A stretch of DNA of 50,946 nucleotides, taken from assembly GCA_035541935.1 (NCBI GenBank), contig DATKMJ010000015.1, positions 1-50,946 on the forward strand. Reading direction: 5' to 3'. How positions within the stretch are numbered: position 1 is the stretch's first letter; each line of letters opens with the position of its first letter. The notes under the pieces are model-generated. The model made no database searches and was not told where the DNA came from. It saw only the letters and a list, made by a program, of their open reading frames with translations. Origin of the DNA: Candidatus Binatia bacterium. GTDB lineage: Bacteria > Vulcanimicrobiota > Vulcanimicrobiia > Vulcanimicrobiales > Vulcanimicrobiaceae. Made by a program: the position numbers and the translations under genes. Below are positions 24,154 to 33,197 of this stretch, one piece after another.

Positions 24154-25739
24154 CTCAGACGAAGCGTCGCGAGATCGAGATCGTACTCGATCGAGCGGTA
24201 GATCTCGTCGGGAATCTCTCCCGCGGCGCGCATCGTGAGAATCGTCTGACGCTCTGCGGCGAGCGCGATCTTCTGCAGACTGCGGTCCACTCGGCTCTCC
24301 TGCGCCTCGACGGCCTCTTCTTTCGCGGCCTTGCCTCGTAAGACGTCGATGCGCTGCGCGTACTCGTCGAGGATGCGCTGCAGAATCTCGCGCTCGAGCG
24401 GCGTCGTCCGCTTCGCTCCCTCCGCGTGCAGCTTCGCGATCCCGGCTTCGAGCGCTCGCACGCGCAGGTTCGCTTCGCGCCGCCGGCCGCGGCTCGACTC
24501 GGTCACGCCGAGCCACTCGATGAGCGGCCCGAGCGTGAGGCCTTGGAAGACGAGCGTCACAAAGACGACGCAGAACGTGAAGAATATCGCGACGCTTCGC
24601 TGCGGAAAGGGCTGATCGCCGAGCGTGTAGGGCAGCGCGAGCGCGATCGCAAGCGAGACGATGCCGCGCATCCCCGACCACGAGAGCACCGCGATCGGCT
24701 GCCACGGAGGGTACGCGTCGTGTTTGCGCAGCCGGCGGCTGAGAAACCGCGGGACGTACGTCGCCGGAAATATCCATGCGATGCGGACGACGATCACGGT
24801 TACGGCGAGCAGCAGACCGTAGAGCGCGTAGTCGCGCGCGTGCGGCTCGAGCGACTCGACGATCCCTCCGAGTTGCAACCCGATCAGCAGAAACGCGAAG
24901 GCGTTGAGCACGAAGATCAGCAGCCGCCAGACCGACGTTCCGAGCACGCGCGTCTCGGAATCGATGAACGTCGTGGATCTGCGGCTGAGCAGCAGCCCGC
25001 CCGCGACGGCCGCGAGCACGCCGGAGACGCGCAGTTCTTCGGCCGCGAGATACGCGGCAAACGGCGCGAGCAGGAAGACGACCGTCGCTACCAACGAGTC
25101 GCCGTAGCCGCGCCGCGCCCAGTAGCGCAGCGCTCCCTCCAAGACAAACGCGACCGCGACGCCGACGGCGACCCCACCGGCCGCCACGATAAGGAACGCT
25201 ACGCTTGCCCGCGCGAGCGAGAACGCCCCGGTGACGGCGGCGGCGAGCGCGAAGCGATATAACACGAGCGCGGTGGCGTCGTTCATCAGGCACTCGCCGT
25301 TGACGATCGCGGCGATGCGGCGCGGCACGGCGAGCCGCGCGAAGATGGCCTCCGAGGCGACCGCGTCGGGCGGCGAGACGATCGCGCCGAGCGTGAAGGC
25401 GAGCGGCCACGAGAAGCCCGGAACGGTCGCGTGCACGACCGCGGCCACGGCGAGCATCGTCACGATGACCAATCCGACGGCGTGCAGCCCGATCGGGCGA
25501 GCGTTGCGTCGCAGCTCGATCAGATCGGTGTTCCACGCCGCGCCGAAGAGCAGCGGCGGCACGACGAGGAGCATGATGACGTCGGGATCCACATGCGGCC
25601 TCGGAAGATGGCGCGCAAATCCGAGCACGACGCCGCCGATGACGAAGACGATCGGGTAGGGGATGCGGAAGCGGTTTGCGAGGACCGTCAGAACGACGAC
25701 GGCGACCAAAAAGGTGACGAGGACGAGCGCCTCAGACAT
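24150..25739 (-). CDS. Na+/H+ antiporter, CPA1 (NhaP/NHE-like) family
   Basis: A 529-residue inner-membrane cation/proton antiporter. About 12 hydrophobic helices occupy residues 1-410, with the ion-site motifs LGAIVSPPDAVASEAIF and GECLMNDATALVLYRFAL (the ND pair typical of CPA1). Residues about 420-529 form a charged cytosolic tail (REANLRVRALEAGIAKLHAEGAKRTT...). It exchanges Na+ (or K+) for H+ and helps control pH. Its start overlaps the cobU-like gene by 8 nt, so they are co-transcribed although functionally unrelated. Confidence 0.9.
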   Translation of the reverse strand: MSEALVLVTFLVAVVVLTVLANRFRIPYPIVFVIGGVVLGFARHLPRPHVDPDVIMLLVVPPLLFGAAWNTDLIELRRNARPIGLHAVGLVIVTMLAVAAVVHATVPGFSWPLAFTLGAIVSPPDAVASEAIFARLAVPRRIAAIVNGECLMNDATALVLYRFALAAAVTGAFSLARASVAFLIVAAGGVAVGVAVAFVLEGALRYWARRGYGDSLVATVVFLLAPFAAYLAAEELRVSGVLAAVAGGLLLSRRSTTFIDSETRVLGTSVWRLLIFVLNAFAFLLIGLQLGGIVESLEPHARDYALYGLLLAVTVIVVRIAWIFPATYVPRFLSRRLRKHDAYPPWQPIAVLSWSGMRGIVSLAIALALPYTLGDQPFPQRSVAIFFTFCVVFVTLVFQGLTLGPLIEWLGVTESSRGRRREANLRVRALEAGIAKLHAEGAKRTTPLEREILQRILDEYAQRIDVLRGKAAKEEAVEAQESRVDRSLQKIALAAERQTILTMRAAGEIPDEIYRSIEYDLDLATLRLS

Positions 25740-26322
25740 CGCCGCCGTCTACCGGAATCCCCCGTTCGCGCAGATCGATCGCATAGCCCGCGACGACGAG
25801 ATAGGCGCCGTCGGAGCGCGCCGCGAGACGCTGCGCCATCCGGCCCATGACGTCGCGCGAAAGCCGCGCCGACGGAGCGACCGGCACGACGTCCCACCCG
25901 ATCTGCTCGCTGACCGCGATCACGTAGGCCGGCGAGTCGAGCATCGCGTCCACGAACTCCGCGGCTTCGTCGTCGAGCTGCGACTCGAAGACGCTGTAAT
26001 CCACCTCGAGCAGGTCCATGCGCTCCGCGATGCGCGCCGCCAGCCACGTGCCGAGGGCATCTACGAGCAGGCACGAATCCGGCGCGGCGTCGCGAAAGAG
26101 GGCGATCTGCGCGGCCCGGCTCATCGCCGCCGTCTCGACCGTTCGCCACGATGCGGGCCGGTCGCGCACGTGACGCATCAAGCGCGCGCGCCACTCGGCG
26201 TCTTCGGGCTCGCCGGCGGCCGTCGCTATATAGGTAACTTCGCGCCCGCTCTCGAGCGCGAGCCGCACGCCGAAGGCGCTCTTCCCCGAACGTACCGGCC
26301 CGGTGATGAATACCACCGCCAT
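25732..26322 (-). CDS. cobU: CobU/CobP-like adenosylcobinamide kinase/guanylyltransferase
   Basis: A 196-residue P-loop protein that fits the CobU family, which phosphorylates adenosylcobinamide and transfers GMP to it when making or salvaging coenzyme B12. Visible: P-loop GPVRSGKS (residues 8-15), YIATA, the histidine that accepts GMP in MRHVRDRPASWRTVE (His51), and AGYAIDLR at the end. One motif is unusual: residues 138-147 read SEQIGWDVVP where the family normally has NEVGxGxVP. The enzyme may be divergent in nucleotide binding. It overlaps the antiporter downstream and lies about 4 kb from the B12 uptake locus, which supports the assignment. Confidence 0.8.
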   Translation of the reverse strand: MAVVFITGPVRSGKSAFGVRLALESGREVTYIATAAGEPEDAEWRARLMRHVRDRPASWRTVETAAMSRAAQIALFRDAAPDSCLLVDALGTWLAARIAERMDLLEVDYSVFESQLDDEAAEFVDAMLDSPAYVIAVSEQIGWDVVPVAPSARLSRDVMGRMAQRLAARSDGAYLVVAGYAIDLRERGIPVDGGDV

Positions 26323-26381
26323 CGGCGCACCTTTCGACTCCGGGCGGCTTGCCGCCCCGCCGCGCCGAAGCTCGCTCGACC

Positions 26382-27503
26382 ATGGCGGCGCTCAACGTTC
26401 TCTGCATCCTGCTCGGCGCGACCGTGATCGCGCTCTCGCTCAACGATATCTTTCAGTCGGTGGTCATGCCGCGCGCGACGGGGCGGCGCTTCCGCGTCAG
26501 CTTCTACGTGTGGCGCGCGGCGTGGCACGTCTGGCCCCGGTTGGCGTGGCGCATGACCGACTCCGAGAAGCGCGAGGATTTCCTCGCGATCTTCGCACCG
26601 CTGATGCTCGTCTCGCTGATCGGACTCTGGGCGGCCTTGATGATCTTCGGCTTCGGGCTGATGCTCTGGGGCATGCGCGGCGGCATCGCTCCGCCCCACG
26701 CGTCCTTTGGCACGATGCTCTACTTCGCGGGCACGTCGCTGCTGACGATCGGATTCGGCGACGTCGTCGGCCGCACCGCGCTTCCGCGGTTCGTTACCGT
26801 TCTCGCCGCGCTCGCCGGCCTCTCGTATCTCTCGATCCTGACGGCCTTTCTCTTCGCGATCTTCGGCGCGTTCCAGCAGCGGGAGCAATTCGTCGTGACG
26901 GTCGGCGCGCGTGCCGGCATGCCGCCGAGCGGCGTCAACCTCTTGGCGATCGCCGGATACTCGCTGACGAGCGACGACCTATCGCCGCTGATGATCGACG
27001 CGCAGCGCTGGGCCGCCGCCGTGATGGAGAGCCATCTCGCGTATCCGATGCTCGCCTTCTTCCGTTCGAGTCACGACGATCAGTCGTGGATCGGCACGCT
27101 CGGCACGCTCCTCGATGCGGCGACGCTGATGATGACGACGATCGATGGCGTTCGCGAAGGCCAAGCCCGCATCTTCTACAACGTCGGACGCCATGCAACG
27201 CGCGACCTCTCGCGATACTTCGACGTCGGATTCGCGCAAGAGAGCGTCGGGATCGAGCGCGCCGAGTTCGAGCACGCCTGCGACCGGCTCGTCGCGGCGG
27301 GCTACAAGTTGCGCGACCGCAACGAGGCCTGGACGCGCTTCTCGAACCTACGCTCGAGCTACGCGCCGCCCCTCAACGTGCTCGCCCAGTTCTTCGAGAT
27401 CCCGCCGCTGCAGTGGGTCGGCGACCGCTCGATCATCAACGTCTCGACGCACGGCGGCCTCAAAATCCATGAGCCGCATCCCGACGGTGGAGGAACTTCT
27501 TGA
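26382..27503 (+). CDS. Pore-loop ion channel family membrane protein
   Basis: A 373-residue membrane protein. It has an N-terminal helix (LCILLGATVIALSLNDIFQSVV), two further helices around residues 65-95, a pore loop TSLLTIGFGDVVGR at about residues 124-137 (a TxGFGD variant of the potassium selectivity filter TVGYGD), and a following helix rich in Leu/Phe. The last 200 residues are cytosolic and helical, with no RCK or cyclic-nucleotide motif that I recognise. It probably forms a K+ or general cation channel as a tetramer. ATG 26382 (MAALNVL) is preferred over 26349. Its 3' end overlaps the convergent protease gene by 44 nt. Confidence 0.78.
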   Translation: MAALNVLCILLGATVIALSLNDIFQSVVMPRATGRRFRVSFYVWRAAWHVWPRLAWRMTDSEKREDFLAIFAPLMLVSLIGLWAALMIFGFGLMLWGMRGGIAPPHASFGTMLYFAGTSLLTIGFGDVVGRTALPRFVTVLAALAGLSYLSILTAFLFAIFGAFQQREQFVVTVGARAGMPPSGVNLLAIAGYSLTSDDLSPLMIDAQRWAAAVMESHLAYPMLAFFRSSHDDQSWIGTLGTLLDAATLMMTTIDGVREGQARIFYNVGRHATRDLSRYFDVGFAQESVGIERAEFEHACDRLVAAGYKLRDRNEAWTRFSNLRSSYAPPLNVLAQFFEIPPLQWVGDRSIINVSTHGGLKIHEPHPDGGGTS

Positions 27504-28161
27504 CGTCGTCGATCGGCACGGCGAAGCCGATGCTGCGCTCGTCGTCGAAGCGCGAATCGGCGACGCCGACGACCTCCGCGGTATCGGCGATGAAGACCGG
27601 CGCGCCGCTCTCTCCGGGAACGATCGAGAGCGTTACTTCGAGCGCGTCCTTGCGAATCGAAGAGAGGCGTCCGCTGTTCAGCGAGGTCGCCATGCCGAGA
27701 TTCTCGTCGGCAAACTCGTCGGGAATCGGATAGCCGAGCAGACCGACCTCGCGGCCGACGTCGCTTTGGAGGTCCGACGACGAACCGAGCGCGACCGGCG
27801 GGAGATTCGGACGCGAGGTCCGCAGCAGCGCGAGATCGAGACCGGCGTCGGCCGCGATCACCTTCGCCGGCGCGCGCCACCGGTTCGCAAAGGTCACGTC
27901 GATGTCCCACGCGCCGTCTATCGCGTGCTGTGCGGTGACGATGTCGCTTCCCCAGTCTCCGGACGCCACGACGAAGCCGGTCGCATACCCGTCGTCGTAC
28001 TTGTCTCGCTTGTGTTCGGGCGGAATTTTCATCGAAATGAGCACGACCGACGGGCGCAGGCTTCTGGCCGATGCAACGAACGAATCGTCGGCGTTGCGGG
28101 TGCATCCGCACGCGCCGAGGAGCGCGATCGCGACGATCCATCCCGTCATGCGCGCGGTCAT
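27460..28161 (-). CDS. Trypsin-like serine protease lipoprotein
   Basis: A 233-residue exported protease. The N-terminus MTARMTGWIVAIALLGAC has a lipobox (LGAC), so it is probably membrane-anchored. The chymotrypsin-fold triad is visible: His in VTAQHAIDG, Asp in DAGLDLALLR, and Ser in VPGESGAPVF, the last replacing the usual GNSGGP. There is no PDZ domain, unlike DegP/HtrA. It overlaps the hflX stop by ATGA at 28158-28161, so it is co-transcribed with hflX; in many bacteria hflX lies near protease genes linked to membrane quality control, and a similar role is possible. The frame upstream of 28161 is a shadow of hflX. Confidence 0.82.
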   Translation of the reverse strand: MTARMTGWIVAIALLGACGCTRNADDSFVASARSLRPSVVLISMKIPPEHKRDKYDDGYATGFVVASGDWGSDIVTAQHAIDGAWDIDVTFANRWRAPAKVIAADAGLDLALLRTSRPNLPPVALGSSSDLQSDVGREVGLLGYPIPDEFADENLGMATSLNSGRLSSIRKDALEVTLSIVPGESGAPVFIADTAEVVGVADSRFDDERSIGFAVPIDDVKKFLHRRDAAHGF

Positions 28162-29207
28162 AAGAGTCGCTCTATCAGTGCGGCGCGCAGCGCATCGAGG
28201 CCTGCGCCGGTCGCGGCGCTTACGCGAAGCGCTTCCGGCTCCTCGGCTGCTTCCGGCATCGCCACATCGCACTTGTTGAAGACGAGCAACTGCGGCGTCG
28301 CGGCGAGTTCGAGCTCGCGCAGAATCGCGTCCACTGCGGCGCGCTGCTGCGGCCAGCGCGGATCGCTCGCATCGAGCACGTGGACGAGCAGATCCGCGTC
28401 GCGCAGCTCCTCGAGCGTGGCGCGAAAGGCGTTGACGAGATCTTTGGGGAGGTCGGTGATGAAGCCGACCGTGTCGGAGACGCGCGCGTACGTACCGGGC
28501 GCGAGATAGACGCGCCGCGTCGTCGGATCGAGCGTCGCGAACGGGCGATCGGCCACGTAGGCGTTGCTGCGCGCGAGCGCGTTGAGCAGCGACGACTTGC
28601 CGACGTTCGTGTAGCCGACGAGCGCCGCGAGCGGCTCGCGGCGCGCCGACGATCGCCGAACGGCGCGCTGGCGGCGGACGTCCGCGAGCAAACGATTGAG
28701 GACGGAGATGCGCTCCGCGATGCGGCGGCGGTCCACCTCGAGCTTCGTCTCGCCCGGGCCGCGGGTGCCGATGCCGCCGCCGAGCCGCGAGAGATCGGCG
28801 CCGATGCCGATGAGGTTCGATTGGCGGTAGCGCAGTTGCGCGAGTTCGACCTGCAGCTTCCCCTCTCGGCTGCGCGCGTGGCGGGCGAAGACGTCGAGAA
28901 TCAGCATCGTGCGGTCGACGATCGGAATCGGAACGATCTTTTCGAGGTTCTTGCGCTGACGCGGACGGAGATCGTTGAGCACGAGAACCAGCGTCGCACC
29001 GCGCTCCACGGCGATCTCGGCGATCTCCTTCGCTTTCCCGCTCCCGACGAGCGTCGCCGGATCGATTGCGTCGCGGCGTTGCACGATGCGCTCGAGGATG
29101 CGCGCTCCCGCCGCCTCGGCGAGCGCTTCGAACTCGGCGAGCTCCGCCTCGAGGGATTTCGCCGAGGCGCGCGTCTCGACCGCGACGACGATCGCGCGTT
29201 GCGTCAT
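28158..29207 (-). CDS. hflX: GTPase HflX
   Basis: A 349-residue ribosome-associated GTPase that splits stalled 70S ribosomes, for example after heat stress. The N-terminal nucleotide-binding-like domain covers residues about 1-90, a helical linker follows with GTRGPGETKLEVDRRRI, and the G domain holds GYTNVGKSSLLNAL (G1), DTVGFI (G3) and NKCD (G4). The C-terminal domain is short. ATG 29207 (MTQRAIVVAV) overlaps the btuF stop by ATGA; the 29246 alternative lacks support. Followed by an overlapping protease gene. Confidence 0.95.
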   Translation of the reverse strand: MTQRAIVVAVETRASAKSLEAELAEFEALAEAAGARILERIVQRRDAIDPATLVGSGKAKEIAEIAVERGATLVLVLNDLRPRQRKNLEKIVPIPIVDRTMLILDVFARHARSREGKLQVELAQLRYRQSNLIGIGADLSRLGGGIGTRGPGETKLEVDRRRIAERISVLNRLLADVRRQRAVRRSSARREPLAALVGYTNVGKSSLLNALARSNAYVADRPFATLDPTTRRVYLAPGTYARVSDTVGFITDLPKDLVNAFRATLEELRDADLLVHVLDASDPRWPQQRAAVDAILRELELAATPQLLVFNKCDVAMPEAAEEPEALRVSAATGAGLDALRAALIERLL

Positions 29208-30055
29208 CTCGCGGTCGCCAGCGGCGCGAGGCGGGCAGCCAGCCACCGCAGCCCAGCGTTATAGTTCGGGCCGGGACGTTCGATGAGATCGGGATCCACG
29301 GAGTAGACGTGGCCGAGATGCACGGCGCGCAGGCTCCGCCACGGCTCGCGGCCGAGCGCGTCGGAGAGTCGCGCGGCCGGGTCGGCGACGATCGCGTCGG
29401 GTTGATCGCGCAGCAGCGCCTCGGCGCTGTACTCGCCGTAGGCGGCGTCGAGATCGCCTGCCGCGTTGCGTCCGCCGGCGAGCGTGACGAGCGTCGTGAT
29501 GTACGAACGCGATCCGGCCGTCCAGATCGGTCCGCTGCCGAGCACGACGAAGACGCTCGGGCGGCGGACGAACCGCCGCGTGCTCGCAGCGATACGCGCC
29601 GTCTCGCTCCGCAGCCGCGCGATCGTCGCGGCGGCTTCGCGGCGGTGCCCGGTCAACTCGCCGATCCTCTGCAGGTTCGCAAAGATCGAATCGAACGAGT
29701 CGTCGGCGAGCAGGACGACGGCGACGCGCGCGCGGCGCAGCGGCTCGACGAGGCGCGCCTGCGCGGGGATGCCGATGACGAGGCTCGGGCGCAGCGCCAG
29801 GATCGCCTCGGCGTCAACGCTGCTCGCGTCGGCGACGCGCGGCAGCGCCTTGGCGGCCGGCGCGTCGGTGAACGCCGAGACCGCGACGAGTTGCGCGCCC
29901 GCGCCGATCGCGTAGACGTCGTCGGCGAACGAGGGCACCAAGGTTACGACGCGTCCGGCCGCGGGCGGCACTTCCGCGCCGCGTTGGACCGAGTGAGACG
30001 CGCACGCCGCGATCGCGGCGAGGCACGCCGCGGCGCAGCCGATCCTCCACCACAC
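29204..30055 (-). CDS. btuF: Cobalamin-binding periplasmic protein, BtuF-like
   Basis: A 283-residue ABC substrate-binding protein of the BtuF/FecB type. A signal peptide (VWWRIGCAAACLAAIAAC) with lipobox AIAAC suggests lipid anchoring. The fold starts with RVVTLVPSFADDVYAIGAGAQLVAVS and ends with HLGHVYSVDPDLIERPGPNYNAGLRWLAARL, matching the two-lobe helical-backbone family. GTG 30055 is the best start: codons further upstream run into the cobalamin riboswitch on the other strand. It is divergent from btuB-btuC-btuD, whose transporter it would feed. Its stop overlaps hflX. B12 as substrate is inferred from the riboswitch and the neighbours. Confidence 0.82.
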   Translation of the reverse strand: MWWRIGCAAACLAAIAACASHSVQRGAEVPPAAGRVVTLVPSFADDVYAIGAGAQLVAVSAFTDAPAAKALPRVADASSVDAEAILALRPSLVIGIPAQARLVEPLRRARVAVVLLADDSFDSIFANLQRIGELTGHRREAAATIARLRSETARIAASTRRFVRRPSVFVVLGSGPIWTAGSRSYITTLVTLAGGRNAAGDLDAAYGEYSAEALLRDQPDAIVADPAARLSDALGREPWRSLRAVHLGHVYSVDPDLIERPGPNYNAGLRWLAARLAPLATAR

Positions 30056-30109
30056 GCCCAGCGAGTACGCAAGAAGGAGGGCGCCGACCTTTGCGCAATC
30101 GCAACCCTT

Positions 30110-30252
30110 ACGTTTGCGCGGGAAGCCGGTGTGAATCCGGCACGGTCGCGCCACTGTATGCGGGAAGCCGCCCGATGCCACTGTCCGCCGTTGCGGATGG
30201 GAAGGCACGGGCAACGGCAACGATCCGCGAGTCAGGATATCGCCGCAAACGT
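30110..30252 (+). promoter_or_regulatory. Cobalamin riboswitch upstream of btuB
   Basis: A 9-bp outer stem closes the element: ACGTTTGCG (30110-30118) pairs exactly with CGCAAACGT (30244-30252). Inside, in the right order, are GGGAAgccGGTG with GAATCC, GCCACTG twice, GGGAAGGC and GAGTCAGGATA, the known conserved boxes of the AdoCbl/MeCbl riboswitch class. It ends about 40 nt before the btuB ATG, so it would shut off translation or transcription of btuBCD when B12 is plentiful. Its 5' side is about 55 nt from the divergent btuF start. Confidence 0.95.
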
Positions 30253-30291
30253 CGCTTACACGATCCGCCTCGCGCCAAGGAAAGGATTGCG

Positions 30292-32199
30292 ATGTTTCCA
30301 ACGATCGTTGCCGCCATTGCCGCGGCATTTGTCTCGCCCTCGCCTTCGCCCACCCCGACCGCAGTTCCCGAAATCGCGCACGTCGTCACGAGCGACCGCG
30401 GCTCCGAAGCCGCCGCGCGCACGGCGCGCACGACCTACGTCGTGACGGCCGCGCAGATCGCGCGCGACGGCGACCGCTCCGTCGCCGACGCGATCGAAGA
30501 CGTGCCCGGCGTCAACCTCATTCGTTACGGCGCGTTCGGCGCCGCGACGAGCGTTGGAATCCGCGGCAGCTCGTCGCAGCAGATCCTCGTCTTGATGGAC
30601 GGACAGCCGATCGCCGGCGGCCAGATCGACGACGTGAACCTCGAGCAGCTTCCGGTGAGCAACGTCGACCGGATCGAGGTCGTCGAAGGCGGCGGCTCGA
30701 CGCTCTACGGTTCGGGATCGATCGGCGGCGTCATCAACATCATCACCGCCGCCCAGCCCGCGCGCAGCACGGCCACGCTCTCCACCGGATCGTTCGGCGA
30801 GCAAACGTATCAATTGCAGACGCCGTACGTTACGTTCCAGCGCACCTACGCCACGAACGACTACGCTGTCGAGAACGCGCCGGACCGCCAGAACGCGCAG
30901 GCCGGCTTGACGGCCGTCGGCGCCCGTTACTCGCACGCCTTCGGCGCGATCGAGGCGACGCTGAGCGGCGACGTCGGCGACGCGATCGCCGGCGCGCCGG
31001 GCGAACTCGGCTACGTCTCGCCGACGAGCGAGCAGAGCAACGTCAATCGCGACCTGCGGCTGAATCTCGAGCACCGCGGAGCGCGCTCCTCAACCTCGCT
31101 CCAACTCGGCGATTCGTCGCAGAATCTCTCCTACACGTGCAATACGCCGGTAGACTTCAACTGTCCGAACTCCTCGTATCCGACGCCGGGTCCCGGGATG
31201 AGCTCGAATCCGCCGTACGAGCAAAACCTCGCCGACGCGCACTGGATGGCGAGCCTGCGCAACGTCACCGGCGACGACCGCATGCGCCTCGTCTACGGCG
31301 CCGACCTGCTGCGCGGCATCGCCCGCGTGGATCAAGGTACGGGCGGCGGCTCGCCGCTTGCCGCCGACGACGCGCCGATCTTTGACTCGTACGCGCAGAC
31401 CGCCGCGTACGTGCAGTCGCAGTGGTTCGGCGAGAGCGGCGCTCAGATCTATGCGGGCCTGCGCGGCGAGCGCGACGGCGCGCTCGGCGGCGCGTACTCT
31501 CCTTCGCTCGGCGGAGCGCTGCCGCTGACGAACGGGCTCGTTCTGAAACTCAACGCCGCGACGGCGTTCCGCGCTCCGACCGCCGAGGAACTCTACTATC
31601 CCGGCTACTCGAATCCGGATCTCGCGCCCGAGCGAACCCGCGTCGGCGACGCGACGCTCGTAGCGCCGAAGCTCTGGGGCGGCGTCAGCTTCGGCTGGTT
31701 CACGACGAACGGATCGAACCTCATCGTCTCGCCGCCCCCGTATTACATTCCCGAGAACGTCGGGCACGCGTCGATCGCCGGGCTCACGTTGCAGGCAGCG
31801 ACGCCGGCCGTGCGCGGATTCGTCGCGAGCCTCGGCGTCACGAACCTCTACCGCGCGCAGGATCTCGACACCGGCTCGCGCCTTCCCGGGCGCGGACCGG
31901 TCTTCGGCGTCAATCTCGGCCTCAAATACGTCACGACCGCCGCGAGCCGGTTCGACGGCTTCAACGTCGTCTTCGCGACGCAGGGGCCCCAGGAGAGCGC
32001 GGATCCGTATCTCGCGCCGCAGTACGCGGCATATCAGCCGGCGACGTTCACGACCGTCAACGCATACGCGGGCTACCGCATAGCACGTGACCTAATCTTC
32101 GCGGTGCGCGGTTACAATCTCGGCGACGATCGCTACGCGCTCTACGCAGGATATCCGATGCCCGGGCGATCGTTCGCCGTGGAGCTGCGCAGCCGTTGA
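30292..32199 (+). CDS. btuB: TonB-dependent outer-membrane cobalamin receptor
   Basis: A 635-residue TonB-dependent receptor. After a short signal peptide (MFPTIVAAIAAAFV) and a Pro/Ser/Thr spacer comes the plug domain: QIARDGDRSVADAIEDVPGVNLI, IRGSSSQQILVLMDGQPI, DRIEVVEGGGSTLYGSGSIGGVINI. The remaining 480 residues form the beta-barrel (ATAFRAPTAEELYYPGYSNPDLAPE; last strand GRSFAVELRSR). It would import B12 across the outer membrane with TonB energy. Start ATG 30292 has AAGGAAAGG just upstream, behind the cobalamin riboswitch. It overlaps btuC by 4 nt. It shows the cell has an outer membrane. Confidence 0.92.
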   Translation: MFPTIVAAIAAAFVSPSPSPTPTAVPEIAHVVTSDRGSEAAARTARTTYVVTAAQIARDGDRSVADAIEDVPGVNLIRYGAFGAATSVGIRGSSSQQILVLMDGQPIAGGQIDDVNLEQLPVSNVDRIEVVEGGGSTLYGSGSIGGVINIITAAQPARSTATLSTGSFGEQTYQLQTPYVTFQRTYATNDYAVENAPDRQNAQAGLTAVGARYSHAFGAIEATLSGDVGDAIAGAPGELGYVSPTSEQSNVNRDLRLNLEHRGARSSTSLQLGDSSQNLSYTCNTPVDFNCPNSSYPTPGPGMSSNPPYEQNLADAHWMASLRNVTGDDRMRLVYGADLLRGIARVDQGTGGGSPLAADDAPIFDSYAQTAAYVQSQWFGESGAQIYAGLRGERDGALGGAYSPSLGGALPLTNGLVLKLNAATAFRAPTAEELYYPGYSNPDLAPERTRVGDATLVAPKLWGGVSFGWFTTNGSNLIVSPPPYYIPENVGHASIAGLTLQAATPAVRGFVASLGVTNLYRAQDLDTGSRLPGRGPVFGVNLGLKYVTTAASRFDGFNVVFATQGPQESADPYLAPQYAAYQPATFTTVNAYAGYRIARDLIFAVRGYNLGDDRYALYAGYPMPGRSFAVELRSR

Positions 32200-33197
32200 A
32201 GACGGCGGTGAAACTCGCCGTTCTCGCGCTGCTGACCGCCGCCGCGGGCGCGGCGAGCCTGCTCGTCGGCGGCACGCCGCTCTCGATCGGCGAGATCGCG
32301 CATCAGCTCGCGCATCCCGGCGAGCCCGGCGTGCTCCACGAGATCGTCTGGCAGTTGCGGCTGCCGCGCGTCTGCATCGGCGCGACCGTCGGCGCGTCGC
32401 TCGCGCTCTGCGGCGTGACGCTGCAAGGCCTGCTGCGCAATCCGCTCGTGGATCCGTATCTCACCGGCGTCAGCGCGGCGGCGGCCGCGGCGATCGCGCT
32501 CGCGATTCTTGCGGGCGCGGCCGTTTCCGCGACGCCGGCGGTCGGCTTCGCCGCCGGACTCGGCGCCGCGCTCGTCGTCGCCGCGCTCGCGCGCCGCGGC
32601 GGCGGCATCGATCCGACGCGGCTCATCCTCGCGGGCGTCTCGCTCTCGACGCTCTTCGCGGCGATCGTGACGCTCGCGGTCGTTCGCGCGCAATCCAACG
32701 ATTACGCGAGCACCATTCTCGCGTGGCTCGCCGGCTCGATGGCGGGTCGCGGCTGGCACGATCTCGCGATCGCCGCGCCGTACGCTGCCGCCGGTGCCGT
32801 GCTCGCCGCGGCATCCATCTCGCCGCTCAACGCGCTGCGCATCGGAGAGCAGCGCGCCCGCGCCGTCGGCGTCAACGTGGATCGCGTCCAATGGGTGATC
32901 CTCGTCTCGTCGTCGCTGCTCGCCGCAAGCAGCGTCGTCCTCGCGGGCCTCGTCGGCTTCATCGGGCTGATCGTGCCGCATCTCGCGCGGCGCGTCGTCG
33001 GCTCGGACGCGCGCGTTCTTCTTCCGGCGAGCGCCGCGCTCGGCGCGACGCTCTGCATGCTCGCCGACGCGATCTGCCGCCGCATCGTCGCGCCGGCCGA
33101 ACTGCCGATCGGCGTGCTCCTCGCCTTCATCGGCGTGCCCGCCTTTCTCTACATCTATTTGCGCCCGCCGGTGCGAGAGGCGCAGAGCGAGCGATGA
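32196..33197 (+). CDS. btuC: Cobalamin ABC transporter permease, BtuC-like (FecCD family)
   Basis: A 333-residue inner-membrane permease with about ten hydrophobic helices. FecCD-family signatures: LRLPRVCIGATVGASLALCGVTLQGLLRNPLVDPYLTGVSAAAA near the N-terminus, and GLVGFIGLIVPHLARRVVGSDARVLLPASAALGA, the loop that contacts the ATPase. The first start is a TTG overlapping the btuB TGA (TTGA at 32196-32199); a GTG at 32208 is an alternative. The stop overlaps btuD. Substrate B12 is inferred from the upstream riboswitch. Confidence 0.92.
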   Translation: MKTAVKLAVLALLTAAAGAASLLVGGTPLSIGEIAHQLAHPGEPGVLHEIVWQLRLPRVCIGATVGASLALCGVTLQGLLRNPLVDPYLTGVSAAAAAAIALAILAGAAVSATPAVGFAAGLGAALVVAALARRGGGIDPTRLILAGVSLSTLFAAIVTLAVVRAQSNDYASTILAWLAGSMAGRGWHDLAIAAPYAAAGAVLAAASISPLNALRIGEQRARAVGVNVDRVQWVILVSSSLLAASSVVLAGLVGFIGLIVPHLARRVVGSDARVLLPASAALGATLCMLADAICRRIVAPAELPIGVLLAFIGVPAFLYIYLRPPVREAQSER

